DNA of 64,000 bases, from assembly GCF_049959315.1 (NCBI RefSeq), contig NZ_CP188201.1; one strand, written 5' to 3'. The notes beneath the pieces were generated by a model, which was given only the letters and a program-made list of their open reading frames with translations, did not search any database and was not told the origin of the DNA. Both the position numbers and the translations under genes were made by a program. The stretch's first letter is position 1, and the number at the start of each line of letters is the position of its first letter. The stretch comes from Serratia proteamaculans_D (GTDB lineage: Bacteria; Pseudomonadota; Gammaproteobacteria; Enterobacterales; Enterobacteriaceae). Positions 36,258-45,595 of the stretch are shown piece by piece.

Positions 36258-37966
36258 AAGTTCCCTTTACTCCCTGCATTGTTATCCCCTGTTTCAATCA
36301 TGGGCAGATGATGGCCGCCGTGCTGACCAGGTTAGCCGATTATGGCCTGCCATGCCTGATAGTGGACGATGGTAGCGATGCCAGCACCGCCGAAGAGCTG
36401 CAGAGCCTGGCTGCTGATCGGCCATGGGTCAGGTTAATGCGGCTGGATAAAAACCAGGGAAAAGGAGCGGCGGTGATCGCCGGCCTGCAACTGGCGCAAC
36501 GGCAGGGCTACAGCCACGCTTTACAGGTGGATGCCGACGGCCAGCATCAACTGAGTGACATTCCGGCAATGATTGACGAAGCCCGTGCTCATCCAGACTG
36601 CCTGATTTCCGGCCGACCCATTTACGACAGCTCAGTGCCAAAAGCACGCCTGTATGGTCGCTATGTCACCCATGTCTGGGTGTGGATAGAAACCCTGTCG
36701 CTGTCGCTGAAAGACAGCATGTGCGGTTTCCGTGTTTACCCGGTGGCACCGACGTTGGCATTAGCAGCACACCATCCGCTAGGCAAACGGATGGATTTCG
36801 ATACTGAAGTGATGGTCAGACTGTACTGGCAGGGCGTGCCCAGCCGTTTTCTGCCGACGCGCGTGACCTATCCGGTTGACGGTGTTTCTCATTTTGACGC
36901 ACTGCGCGATAACCTGCGTATTTCCTGGATGCATACCCGTTTGTTCTTTGGCATGTTGCCGCGCATTCCTCGTCTGCTGCGCCAACGCCGACGAACGGCC
37001 AGTCCGCAACACTGGTCGGTAACCCAGGAGCGCCATGGCCTGTGGGGCATCCGGTTGATGTTACAAGTCTATCGACTGTTTGGGCGCCGGGTATTTCAAT
37101 TATTGCTGTATCCGGTGATTGGTTATTTCTGGCTGACCGGGCGTAGCCAGCGTGAGGCGTCACGCGACTATCTGCAGCGCCTGCGGCAATTCGCCGAGCA
37201 GTGGCAACAGCCATTGCCTGCATCGCTCAACAGCTTCAGTCACTTTATGAGATTTGGTGATGCGATGCTCGACAAGCTGGCGAGCTGGCGCGGAGAGCTC
37301 AATGACATTCGGCTGGTGGATCGCACGTGTTGTGAGCGGCAGATAGCGTCCGGCAAAGGCACGCTGATCCTGGCTTCACACCTGGGGGATATCGAGTCTT
37401 GCCGCGCACTGGGCGAGCTGGATTCTGGTGTAAAGGTGAATGCCCTGGTGTTTACCGAGCACGCCGAACGCTTCAATCAGGTGATGAAAGAGGTAAATCC
37501 GCGTGCCAATCTGAACCTGATCCAGGTGACGTCGTTGGGGCCAGAAACGGCCATGTGCCTGCAAGACAAATTGGATGCCGGTGAATGGGTGGCGATCGTC
37601 GGCGATCGCACCTCGGCCGGCAAGCATCAGCGGGGTGAGCAACCACGCGTGGTGTGGAGCAACTTCCTTGGCCAACCGGCGCCGTTTCCTCAGGGGCCAT
37701 TTATCCTGGCCGCGGCTCTGCGTTGTCCGGTATTTCTGATGTTCGGCCTCAAGCAGCAGGGGCGTCTTAACGTTTATTTCGAACCCTTTGCCGATCCGCT
37801 GTTATTACCCCGCCAGCAGCGCCGGCAGGCGTTGCAAGATGCGGTGGACAGTTATGCCGCGCGGCTGGAGCATTATTGCCTGTTGGCACCGCTCGACTGG
37901 TTTAATTTTTTCGATTTCTGGCAGTTGGCGGCACAGCCGTCAGTGCAACAGGGGCCTGAGACATGA
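36248..37966 (+). CDS. apeJ: Bifunctional family-2 glycosyltransferase / LpxL-like acyltransferase
   Basis: 572 residues, two domains. Residues 1-230: GT2 fold with PCIVIPCFNHGQMMAAVL, LIVDDGSDAST and LQVDADGQHQ (DxD-like). From about 300: lipid A acyltransferase type, with the catalytic H-x4-D region ILASHLGDIESC and VGDRTSAGKHQRGEQPRV. The linker is basic (RQRRRTASPQHW). It probably adds a sugar and an acyl chain that tie the polyene to the outer membrane. The fusion is in frame, with no sign of error. Confidence 0.88.
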   Translation: MSVKVPFTPCIVIPCFNHGQMMAAVLTRLADYGLPCLIVDDGSDASTAEELQSLAADRPWVRLMRLDKNQGKGAAVIAGLQLAQRQGYSHALQVDADGQHQLSDIPAMIDEARAHPDCLISGRPIYDSSVPKARLYGRYVTHVWVWIETLSLSLKDSMCGFRVYPVAPTLALAAHHPLGKRMDFDTEVMVRLYWQGVPSRFLPTRVTYPVDGVSHFDALRDNLRISWMHTRLFFGMLPRIPRLLRQRRRTASPQHWSVTQERHGLWGIRLMLQVYRLFGRRVFQLLLYPVIGYFWLTGRSQREASRDYLQRLRQFAEQWQQPLPASLNSFSHFMRFGDAMLDKLASWRGELNDIRLVDRTCCERQIASGKGTLILASHLGDIESCRALGELDSGVKVNALVFTEHAERFNQVMKEVNPRANLNLIQVTSLGPETAMCLQDKLDAGEWVAIVGDRTSAGKHQRGEQPRVVWSNFLGQPAPFPQGPFILAAALRCPVFLMFGLKQQGRLNVYFEPFADPLLLPRQQRRQALQDAVDSYAARLEHYCLLAPLDWFNFFDFWQLAAQPSVQQGPET

Positions 37967-38391
37967 AGCTAAAAGACGATCCGCGATTTTCCGTCAGCAT
38001 TGAAATCGCTATCCCTTTCCATGATACCGATGCCATGGGCGTGGTATGGCACGGCAACTACTTCCGTTATTTCGAAGTCGCGCGTGAAGCGCTACTCAAA
38101 CAGTTTAATTACGGTTATCGGCAGATGCAGGCTTCGGGCTATGTCTGGCCGATCGTGGATACGCGAGTGAAATACATCGCGCCAGTGCTGTTTGAACAAC
38201 GCATCATCGTCTGTGCCGAGCTGGAAGAGTATGAAAACCGCCTGCGCATTGGTTACCGAATCCTCGATGCGGATAGCGGCAAACTCACTACTCGCGGTCA
38301 TACCATTCAGGTAGCGGTAGATGCCGACAGCAAAGAAATGTGTTTTGCCTCGCCGCAGGTGCTGTTGGATAACATTGAGGGGGCGCAATGA
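37963..38391 (+). CDS. apeK: Acyl thioesterase (YbgC/4-hydroxybenzoyl-CoA type)
   Basis: 142 residues with the hotdog signature FHDTDAMGVVWHGNYFRYFE, including the nucleophile-associated Asp. Likely to release or proofread ACP-bound intermediates. It overlaps apeJ and apeL by 4 bases each. Confidence 0.9.
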   Translation: MKLKDDPRFSVSIEIAIPFHDTDAMGVVWHGNYFRYFEVAREALLKQFNYGYRQMQASGYVWPIVDTRVKYIAPVLFEQRIIVCAELEEYENRLRIGYRILDADSGKLTTRGHTIQVAVDADSKEMCFASPQVLLDNIEGAQ

Positions 38392-38993
38392 AGTACGGGT
38401 TATTGTTTCTTATCACCTTTTTCAGCCTGAGCGTCCAGGCGGTCACGCTGCCGGAGCTGCAACAGCGCTTTAGCCAACAGCCGGTGCTGCGCGCCGAGTT
38501 CGAACAGCAGCGCAGCATCAGCGGTATGGCGAAACCCCTGAAATCCAGCGGTGAGCTGCTGATTTCACAGCAAAAAGGGCTGTGGTGGGCACAACAGAAA
38601 CCCTTCCCGTTGACCCTGCTGCTGGATGATAAGCGTATGGTGCAAACTCTGGCCGGCCAGCCGCCGCAGGTGGTGACGGCAGAAAACAATCCGCAGATGT
38701 TCCAGTTCAACCATTTGCTGACCGCATTATTCCATGCCGACAGCCAGGCCCTGGAGCAAAACTTTGCTTTGCAGTTCAGCGACCTGGGTAATAACCAATG
38801 GCGACTGGTGCTGACGCCAAAAACCACGCCGCTCGACAAACTGTTCAAGCGTATCACCCTCAACGGTGCGCAATTCCTGGAAACCATTGATATCGATGAT
38901 ATGCAAAGTGACGCTACTCATATCCGCTTCTTTAACCAGCGTACGACACCCCAGACGCTAACCGCCGGGGAGCAACAGCGTTTTGCGTCCTGA
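38388..38993 (+). CDS. apeL: LolA-like periplasmic carrier protein
   Basis: 201 residues with signal peptide MKYGLLFLITFFSLSVQA and the LolA-like pattern (LQQRFSQQPVLRAEFEQQRS; SGELLISQQKGLWWAQQKPF). Probably escorts the pigment lipid through the periplasm from ApeM. It overlaps apeM by 11 bases. Confidence 0.88.
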   Translation: MKYGLLFLITFFSLSVQAVTLPELQQRFSQQPVLRAEFEQQRSISGMAKPLKSSGELLISQQKGLWWAQQKPFPLTLLLDDKRMVQTLAGQPPQVVTAENNPQMFQFNHLLTALFHADSQALEQNFALQFSDLGNNQWRLVLTPKTTPLDKLFKRITLNGAQFLETIDIDDMQSDATHIRFFNQRTTPQTLTAGEQQRFAS

Positions 38994-41289
38994 GCTGCAC
39001 CGGCGGCTGGCGTTGGGCTGGCTGGCGATTTGCCTGCTGTTGTTGGCGGCACTGTGTTGGCTGCTGCCGCGCAGCCAGATCAACAGCAGCGTATTGGCGT
39101 TATTACCGAAGCAGCAACTGGTGGGCGTGCCGGATGAACTGGCCGAAGGTTTCAGCCGTCGGCTCGACCGGCAACTGATGTGGTTGGTCAGTCCGCCGCC
39201 GGGGGCGGACAACGCTGCGGTGAGCTGGTGGTGGCAGCAATTGCGCCAGATGCCTGAACTACAGCAGGTAGGCGGGCCTATGGATGCGCAGCGTCAGCAG
39301 CAGTGGGGGCGTTTTTTCTATCAGCACCGCAATGTGCTGCTCGATGATACTACCCGGCAGCGTTTGCAGCAGGGCGCGGACGCGCAAAGTCAGTGGATCC
39401 TCGGGCAACTCTATTCCGCCTTCGCCGGGGTCAGCGGCAAGGAGCTGGCTAACGATCCGCTGATGCTGGTACGTGCCTCGCAGTTGGCGCAGCAGCAAAA
39501 CGGTGGCTTGCTGAGCCTGTCCAATGGCTGGCTGGTGGCGCGCGATGCGCAGGGCCGCAGTTGGTATCTGCTGCACGCCGAATTAAGCGCCTCTTCTTAT
39601 GACATCAGCAGTGCCCGACGCACGGTGGATAAACTGGGCGTGTTGCAACAGCAACTGCAGCAGCGCTGGCCGGGGGCAGAGGTACTCAACCGCGGTACGC
39701 TGTTTTACAGCAACTACGCCAGCCAACAGGCCGAGCGAGATATTTCGACTATTGGCCTGGCGTCGGTAGTTGGCGTGTTCTTATTGGTGTTGTTGATGTT
39801 CCGTTCGCCATTGCCTCTGCTGTTGTGCGGATTATCCGTGGGGATGGGGGCGTTGGCGGGCACCGTCGCCACGCTATTGGCTTTTGGCGAAATACATTTG
39901 ATGACGCTGGTGTTGAGCATCAGCATTGTCGGCATCTCGGCCGATTACACGCTCTATTTCCTGACTGAACGTATGGTGCACGGTGACCAATCAACGCCGC
40001 TGGCCAGCTTGCAGAAGCTGTTGCCCGCGTTGTCGATGGCCTTGCTGACCACCGTGGTTGCCTATCTGGCGCTATTAATTGCTCCCTTCCCGGGCCTGCA
40101 ACAGCTGGCGGTGTTTGCCGCTGCCGGGCTAAGCGCCGCCTGCCTCACCGTCATTTGTTGGTACCCAGGTTTGTCGCGTCGCCTGCCGGTGCGTCCGGCA
40201 CCGGGGCTGCGGCTGATCCTGGGCTGGCTGCACGCCTGGCGCCATCGGCGCTTGCTGCGCTACGGGCTGCCCACGGCGGTGTTGTTACTGGTGGTGGCGG
40301 GTTTTAGTCAGTTGAAGGTCGACGACGATATTGGCCAATTGCAGGCTTTACCCGCGGCGTTGCAACAACAGGAACAGCGTATCGCGGCGTTGACCGGGCA
40401 GCATAACGATCAGAAATGGTTGGTGGTGTACGGCGAAAATGCTGAACAGTTGTTGCAGCGCGTCGAGCAGCTGCAACCCAGGCTGGCACAGGCAAAACGG
40501 CAGGGCGTGCTGGCAGATTATCGACTGTTACCTCTGCCTTCGCTTCAGCGCCAGCAGCAGAACATCGCCCTGTTGCAACGGGTAGCACCGCAGGTTATGA
40601 CGCAATTACAACAGGCGGATCTGGCCCTGAAAGCCCCTGACTTGACCCCGGAATGGGTGCTGCCGGAGCAGTGGCTGGGCAGCGTGGTCAGCGAGGGTTG
40701 GCGGCTACTGTGGTTGTCTCTGCCCGATGGGCGCAGTGCGGCGCTGGTACCGGTCAACGGCGTGCAGAACAGCGCGGCGATGCAGGCCCTGGCTGAACAG
40801 GTACCGGGCACGGGTTGGATCGACCGGAAAACCGAATTCAGTGAGCTTTTTGGCCAGTATCGGCTGTATCTTTCCTATCTGCTGATGCTGTCGGTGGCGG
40901 CGATCGCATTGATTTATCTGTGGCGTTTTGGCCTGCGTCACGGTCTGCGCTGCATGGTGCCGACGCTGCTGTCACTGGGCAGCGGCATTGCGGTATTGGC
41001 CTTGAGCGGCCATACGCTGAACCTGTTCTCGCTGTTGGCACTGGTGCTGGTCTTGGGGATCGGTATTAACTATACGCTGTTCTTTACCAATCCCCGGGGC
41101 ACGCCGACCACCTCGATGTTTGCCATCTTTATGGCGGTACTCACCACCCAACTGACCTTCGGCATGTTGGTGCTGAGTCATACTCAGGCCATCAGCAGTT
41201 TTGGCATCGTATTGAGCAGCGGCATTGCCCTAGCCTTTTTGTTGGCGCCACTGACGTTAGCACCCAGAAGAAAAAGAGGAAAAGCCTGA
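38983..41289 (+). CDS. apeM: MMPL/RND-type lipid exporter
   Basis: 768 residues from a TTG start with GGGGAG about 10 bases upstream. RND topology with two halves: a first span near 15-35, then loops and clusters of spans at about 260-390 and 630-760 (LASVVGVFLLVLLMF; LVLSISIVGISADYTLYFLT; LALVLVLGIGINYTLFFT). The GISADY and GIGINY motifs are typical of MMPL proteins. It exports the polyene lipid over the inner membrane, passing it to ApeL. Confidence 0.9.
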   Translation: MRPELHRRLALGWLAICLLLLAALCWLLPRSQINSSVLALLPKQQLVGVPDELAEGFSRRLDRQLMWLVSPPPGADNAAVSWWWQQLRQMPELQQVGGPMDAQRQQQWGRFFYQHRNVLLDDTTRQRLQQGADAQSQWILGQLYSAFAGVSGKELANDPLMLVRASQLAQQQNGGLLSLSNGWLVARDAQGRSWYLLHAELSASSYDISSARRTVDKLGVLQQQLQQRWPGAEVLNRGTLFYSNYASQQAERDISTIGLASVVGVFLLVLLMFRSPLPLLLCGLSVGMGALAGTVATLLAFGEIHLMTLVLSISIVGISADYTLYFLTERMVHGDQSTPLASLQKLLPALSMALLTTVVAYLALLIAPFPGLQQLAVFAAAGLSAACLTVICWYPGLSRRLPVRPAPGLRLILGWLHAWRHRRLLRYGLPTAVLLLVVAGFSQLKVDDDIGQLQALPAALQQQEQRIAALTGQHNDQKWLVVYGENAEQLLQRVEQLQPRLAQAKRQGVLADYRLLPLPSLQRQQQNIALLQRVAPQVMTQLQQADLALKAPDLTPEWVLPEQWLGSVVSEGWRLLWLSLPDGRSAALVPVNGVQNSAAMQALAEQVPGTGWIDRKTEFSELFGQYRLYLSYLLMLSVAAIALIYLWRFGLRHGLRCMVPTLLSLGSGIAVLALSGHTLNLFSLLALVLVLGIGINYTLFFTNPRGTPTTSMFAIFMAVLTTQLTFGMLVLSHTQAISSFGIVLSSGIALAFLLAPLTLAPRRKRGKA

Positions 41290-41861
41290 TGCACGGCTTA
41301 CGAATGACGCTGTTAATACTGGCTACCCTGCTGGCCGGCTGTGCCGGTTCGCAGAAGCCAACCCTGCCGCAGGCGTGGCTGAAACCCGGTACGCGGGTGA
41401 CATTACCTGCCCCGACGCTGACGCAACCTTTCAGTCAGCAGCAACTGTTGACCGCCGAAGTGAAAGGGCAGCAGCATTCGATGTTGGTGTTGCTCAATGC
41501 CGACGGCCAGCGCCTGCAATTGGTGGGCATGTCGCCGTTGGGTATCCGGTTATTCAACCTGACCTACGATCGCCAGGGGATCCATACCGAACAGTTGATC
41601 AAAGTGGGCGAATTGCCCCCTGCCAGTCAGGTGTTGGCCGACATTATGCTGAGTTACTGGCCGTTGGCGGACTGGCAGCCTTTGTTGCCCGCCGGGTGGC
41701 GACTTGAAGATCAGCCTCAGAGGCGCCGACTGTATGACGATCGTGGGACGATCATTAGCGAAATCCGTTACCTGCAGGCCGACGGCCGGCGTGAACCGCA
41801 GTCGATTGCCCAATCCGCCTTCCACTACCGCATCGCTATTCAGAATCTGGGGAGCGAATAA
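41289..41861 (+). CDS. apeN: Outer-membrane lipoprotein of the aryl polyene cluster (DUF3261 type)
   Basis: 190 residues with lipobox LATLLAGC. Its second domain (QLVGMSPLGIRLFNLTYDRQ; DIMLSYWPLADWQPLLPAGW) matches the DUF3261 lipoproteins that accompany LolA-like and MMPL proteins, suggesting a LolB-like acceptor. One-base overlap with both neighbours. Confidence 0.87.
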   Translation: MHGLRMTLLILATLLAGCAGSQKPTLPQAWLKPGTRVTLPAPTLTQPFSQQQLLTAEVKGQQHSMLVLLNADGQRLQLVGMSPLGIRLFNLTYDRQGIHTEQLIKVGELPPASQVLADIMLSYWPLADWQPLLPAGWRLEDQPQRRRLYDDRGTIISEIRYLQADGRREPQSIAQSAFHYRIAIQNLGSE

Positions 41862-43030
41862 TGGTTTATTTCTCTGCCGTAGGGATGGTGAATGCGTTGG
41901 GCAGCAGCCTGTCGCAGATCGCGGAAAATCTGGCACTGGGCGTGTCGCCCGGCATGCAGCAGCAAACGCAATGGCTGATTGGCGGGGAACCTTCCTGGTT
42001 CGGTAATGTACAGGGCGAGCTGCCCGTCATTCCTGAACTTCTCAAACGGCATAACTCGCGCAATAACCGCCTGCTGTTGGCGGCACTGGCGCAGATCGAC
42101 ACGCCAGTGCGTGCAGCCATAGCCCGCTACGGCGCGGATCGTGTCGCGGTGATTATGGGCACCAGTACCTCCGGTATCCACGAGGGCGAGCTGGCGTTGC
42201 AGCAGTATCAGGCGGGACAGTGGCCACCGGGTTATGACTATCAGCAGCAGGAGTTGGGGGATCCGGGTTTGTTCCTTAGCGCTTTTCTCGCGACCCGTGG
42301 CCCGGCCTATACCCTGTCTACGGCCTGTTCCTCCAGCGCTCGAGCCATCATCAGCGGTAAGCGGCTGATCGACGCCGGGCTGGTGGATGCGGCGATTGTC
42401 GGCGGTGCCGACAGCCTGTGCCAAATGCCGATTAACGGTTTCAACAGCCTGGAGTCACTGTCCGCACAACGTTGCACGCCATTCGCGGCCGGGCGCAGTG
42501 GCATCAATATCGGCGAGGCAGCGGCGTTGATGCTGTTAACGCGGGAACCGGCAGCGGTAGCGCTGTTGGGTGTTGGCGAATCATCTGATGCCTGGCATAT
42601 GTCAGCACCGCATCCCGCCGGTGAGGGTGCAGAACGGGCCATCAACATGGCGCTGCGGCAGGCGGGTCTCAATGCAGGGCAAATTGGTTATATTAATCTG
42701 CACGGCACGGCTACGCGGCTGAACGATCAGGTTGAAGCGCAGGTAATCAATCGTCTGTTTGGCGCCGAGACACCCTGCAGTTCTACCAAACATCTTACCG
42801 GGCACACGCTGGGTGCGGCCGGTGCGGTGGAGGCGGCGTTGAGTTGGCTATTGCTGACTCAGCCGTTGCCGCTGCCGCAGCAAGATTTCAGTCGCGTGCC
42901 GCGCGATGCGGAACTGGCACCGATCGGTCTGGTTTGCCAACCGCAACCGCTGGGGCAGCGTGCGATTTTGTCGAATTCGTTCGCCTTTGGCGGTAACAAT
43001 GCTTGTCTGCTGCTGGGGGACGCCCGATGA
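41861..43030 (+). CDS. apeO: Beta-ketoacyl-ACP synthase (elongating subunit)
   Basis: 389 residues. Full KS triad: Cys in YTLSTACSSSARAIISG, His in LHGTATRLNDQ and His in KHLTGHTLGAAGA. Pairs with the Cys-less ApeC as the KS/CLF of the type II aryl polyene synthase, and extends the polyene with malonyl units. Confidence 0.93.
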   Translation: MVYFSAVGMVNALGSSLSQIAENLALGVSPGMQQQTQWLIGGEPSWFGNVQGELPVIPELLKRHNSRNNRLLLAALAQIDTPVRAAIARYGADRVAVIMGTSTSGIHEGELALQQYQAGQWPPGYDYQQQELGDPGLFLSAFLATRGPAYTLSTACSSSARAIISGKRLIDAGLVDAAIVGGADSLCQMPINGFNSLESLSAQRCTPFAAGRSGINIGEAAALMLLTREPAAVALLGVGESSDAWHMSAPHPAGEGAERAINMALRQAGLNAGQIGYINLHGTATRLNDQVEAQVINRLFGAETPCSSTKHLTGHTLGAAGAVEAALSWLLLTQPLPLPQQDFSRVPRDAELAPIGLVCQPQPLGQRAILSNSFAFGGNNACLLLGDAR

Positions 43031-43500
43031 ATCGTTATCATACTGCCGAATACTACCTGCCCCATGCCTCTCCCATGGTGCTGTTGGAGCAGGTGCTTGA
43101 GGTGGGGGAAGAACATGCCCAATGCGCCGTCACGGTGAGTAACGACGGCGTGCTGGCGCCGTTTCTTGACGCACAAGGCGCACTGCCGGGTTGGTATGGC
43201 ATTGAGCTGATGGCGCAGGCGATTGGCGTCTGGAGTGGCTGGCATGGCCGTCAGAGCGCTCAACCGCCGCAGCTTGGCATGTTGTTGGGTGGACGCGCGA
43301 TTTACTGCGAGTTACCAGTATTTCCTGCCGGCAGTAAACTTTTGGTTAGCGTGCAGCAACTGTTAAAAGATGAAAAGCTGGCCAGTTTTGAGTGTGAAAT
43401 CAGTATCGATAATGTGCGCATCGCACAGGGCAGGCTGAACACCTACCAGCCTGATCAACAAGAAATCATTCAATTGACGACCTTAAGGGGAGACGCATGA
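43027..43500 (+). CDS. apeP: 3-hydroxyacyl-ACP dehydratase (hotdog)
   Basis: 157 residues from the ATG overlapping the apeO stop (ATGA), with GGGGGA upstream. HASPMVLLEQVLEV and GWYGIELMAQAIGVWSGWHG fit the FabZ-like dehydratase family. Works with ApeI in forming double bonds. Confidence 0.88.
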   Translation: MNRYHTAEYYLPHASPMVLLEQVLEVGEEHAQCAVTVSNDGVLAPFLDAQGALPGWYGIELMAQAIGVWSGWHGRQSAQPPQLGMLLGGRAIYCELPVFPAGSKLLVSVQQLLKDEKLASFECEISIDNVRIAQGRLNTYQPDQQEIIQLTTLRGDA

Positions 43501-44228
43501 TGCGTTCCGTTTTAGTCACCGGCGCCAGTAAAGGGATCGGTCAGGCTATTGCCTGCCGCCTGGCTGCCGATGGCTTTTTGATAGCCGTTCACTACCACAG
43601 CGATAAGACCGGGGCCGAACACACACTGCAGCAGATTGTCAGCGCCGGCGGGCAAGGGCGACTGATTCAGTTTGATATCAGCCATCGTAGCCAGTGCCGC
43701 GAGGTGCTGGAGCAGGATATTGCCACCCACGGCGCCTATTATGGCGTGGTGAACAATGCCGGTATTACCCGCGATGGCGCTTTCCCTGCGCTGAGTGAAG
43801 ACGACTGGGATGGCGTGATCCATACCAATCTCGACAGCTTCTACAACGTGCTGCATCCCTGCGTGATGCCAATGATTGGCCTGCGCAAGGGCGGGCGGAT
43901 CGTCGCGTTGTCGTCGGTTTCCGGCGTGATGGGCAACCGTGGGCAGGTCAACTACAGTGCGGCCAAGGCCGGGGTGATCGGTGCCTGCAAGGCACTGGCG
44001 ATTGAGCTGGCGAAACGCAAAATCACCGTTAACTGCATCGCCCCTGGGCTGATTGACACCGGCATGATCGACATGGAGCCGGCGGCGCTGGATGAAGCGA
44101 TGCGCGCTATCCCGCTCAAACGTATGGGCTCGGCGGAAGAGGTGGCCGGGCTGGCCAGCTATCTGATGTCGGATATCGCCGGCTATGTGACGCGGCAGGT
44201 CATTTCCATTAATGGAGGAATGGTATGA
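43497..44228 (+). CDS. apeQ: 3-oxoacyl-ACP reductase (SDR, FabG-like)
   Basis: 243 residues. NADPH motif LVTGASKGIGQAI, NNAG in VVNNAGITRDGAF, and the catalytic Ser-Tyr-Lys in SSVSGVMGNRG then VNYSAAKAG. Reduces the keto group each cycle before dehydration. It overlaps apeR by 4 bases. Confidence 0.95.
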   Translation: MMRSVLVTGASKGIGQAIACRLAADGFLIAVHYHSDKTGAEHTLQQIVSAGGQGRLIQFDISHRSQCREVLEQDIATHGAYYGVVNNAGITRDGAFPALSEDDWDGVIHTNLDSFYNVLHPCVMPMIGLRKGGRIVALSSVSGVMGNRGQVNYSAAKAGVIGACKALAIELAKRKITVNCIAPGLIDTGMIDMEPAALDEAMRAIPLKRMGSAEEVAGLASYLMSDIAGYVTRQVISINGGMV

Positions 44229-45454
44229 CACAACGAGTGGTAGTGACTGGCATGGCTGGCGTGACCGCGTTTGGCAATAGCTGGGCAGACGTATCCAGCC
44301 GCCTGCAGCAGGGCAAAAATGCGGTGCGTTACATGACGCAGTGGGAAGAGTATCAGGGGCTGAATACCCACCTTGGCGCACCGGTCGAGAATTTCGTGTT
44401 GCCGGAGCACTATACCCGCAAGCGCATTCGTTCGATGGGGCGGGTTTCACTGTTGGCCACCCGCGCGACCGAACTGGCACTTGAGCAGGCTGGGTTGCTG
44501 GGGGAGGCGGTACTGACCAATGGTGAGACCGGTATCGCCTACGGTTCATCGACCGGCAGTACCAAGCCGGTCAGCGAGTTCGCCACCATGCTAACCGAGA
44601 AGCACACCGGCAATATTACCGGCACCACCTATGTGCAAATGATGCCTCATACCGCGGCGGTGAACACTGGCCTGTTCTTCGGTCTGCGCGGCCGCGTGAT
44701 CCCGACTTCCAGCGCCTGCACCTCGGGCAGTCAGGCGATTGGCTACGCTTACGAGAGCATTCGCCATGGCTATCAGACAGTGATGGTGGCGGGCGGAGCC
44801 GAAGAGCTGTGTCCTTCAGAGGCGGCGGTGTTCGACACGCTGTTTGCCACCAGCCAGCAGAACGATCACCCAGAGCTTTCGCCACGTCCGTTTGACCGTC
44901 AACGTGACGGACTGGTGATTGGTGAAGGCGCGGGGACGCTGATCCTGGAGTCGTTGGAGCACGCGCTGGCGCGTGGTGCCACCATTTATGGCGAGATTAT
45001 CAGCTTTGCCACTAACTGCGATGCGGCACACATTACCCAGCCGCAGCAGGAAACCATGCAAATCTGCATGCAGCAGGCGCTGAAGGCCTCTGGGCTGGCG
45101 AGCAGCGATATCGGCTATATTAGTGCTCACGGTACGGCGACCGATCGTGGCGATATCGCAGAAAGTCAGGCAACGGCAGCGATCTTCGGCAATAGCACAC
45201 CGATTTCGTCATTGAAAAGTTATTTTGGTCATACGCTGGGGGCCTGCGGCGCACTGGAGGCCTGGATGGCGCTGGAAATGATGCGTGAAGGCCGCTTTGC
45301 GCCAACCATTAACCTCAGCGAGCCGGACAGCGCCTGTGGAGATCTGGACTACATTATGGGCGACTATCGCCAGATTGAGACCGAGTTTGTGCAATCGAAC
45401 AACTTCGCGTTTGGCGGCATCAATACCTCATTGATCCTGCGCCGCTGGGCGTAA
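44225..45454 (+). CDS. apeR: Beta-ketoacyl-ACP synthase (FabF-like)
   Basis: 409 residues with Cys in TSSACTSGSQAIGYA and His residues in SAHGTATDRGD and KSYFGHTLGACGA. FabF-like homodimeric KS; in studied systems ApeR supports an early or accessory condensation. Last gene of the operon, followed by a candidate terminator. Confidence 0.94.
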   Translation: MTQRVVVTGMAGVTAFGNSWADVSSRLQQGKNAVRYMTQWEEYQGLNTHLGAPVENFVLPEHYTRKRIRSMGRVSLLATRATELALEQAGLLGEAVLTNGETGIAYGSSTGSTKPVSEFATMLTEKHTGNITGTTYVQMMPHTAAVNTGLFFGLRGRVIPTSSACTSGSQAIGYAYESIRHGYQTVMVAGGAEELCPSEAAVFDTLFATSQQNDHPELSPRPFDRQRDGLVIGEGAGTLILESLEHALARGATIYGEIISFATNCDAAHITQPQQETMQICMQQALKASGLASSDIGYISAHGTATDRGDIAESQATAAIFGNSTPISSLKSYFGHTLGACGALEAWMALEMMREGRFAPTINLSEPDSACGDLDYIMGDYRQIETEFVQSNNFAFGGINTSLILRRWA

Positions 45455-45461
45455 TTTTGCG

Positions 45462-45492
45462 TTGCCGGGGTGCTCACTCCGGCAATTGTTGC
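45462..45492 (+). terminator. Candidate terminator of the ape operon
   Basis: Stem TTGCCGG (45462-45468) and CCGGCAA (45479-45485), followed by moderately T-rich TTGTTG. Weak by sequence, but in the expected place. Confidence 0.5.
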
Positions 45493-45595
45493 CATTTAAT
45501 CAAAAGTCTTATGCACAATAGGGCGTTTTTGATCAACAAAACAGTTGCCATAATCCTCCCATATCGCTTCAACATCCTAATGAGAGAATAAAATT

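Noticed and set aside
43512..44549. 345-codon minus-strand frame opposite apeQ and apeR
   Set aside because: Crosses two certain overlapping genes; composition (Arg/His/Pro-rich) is that of a complement shadow.
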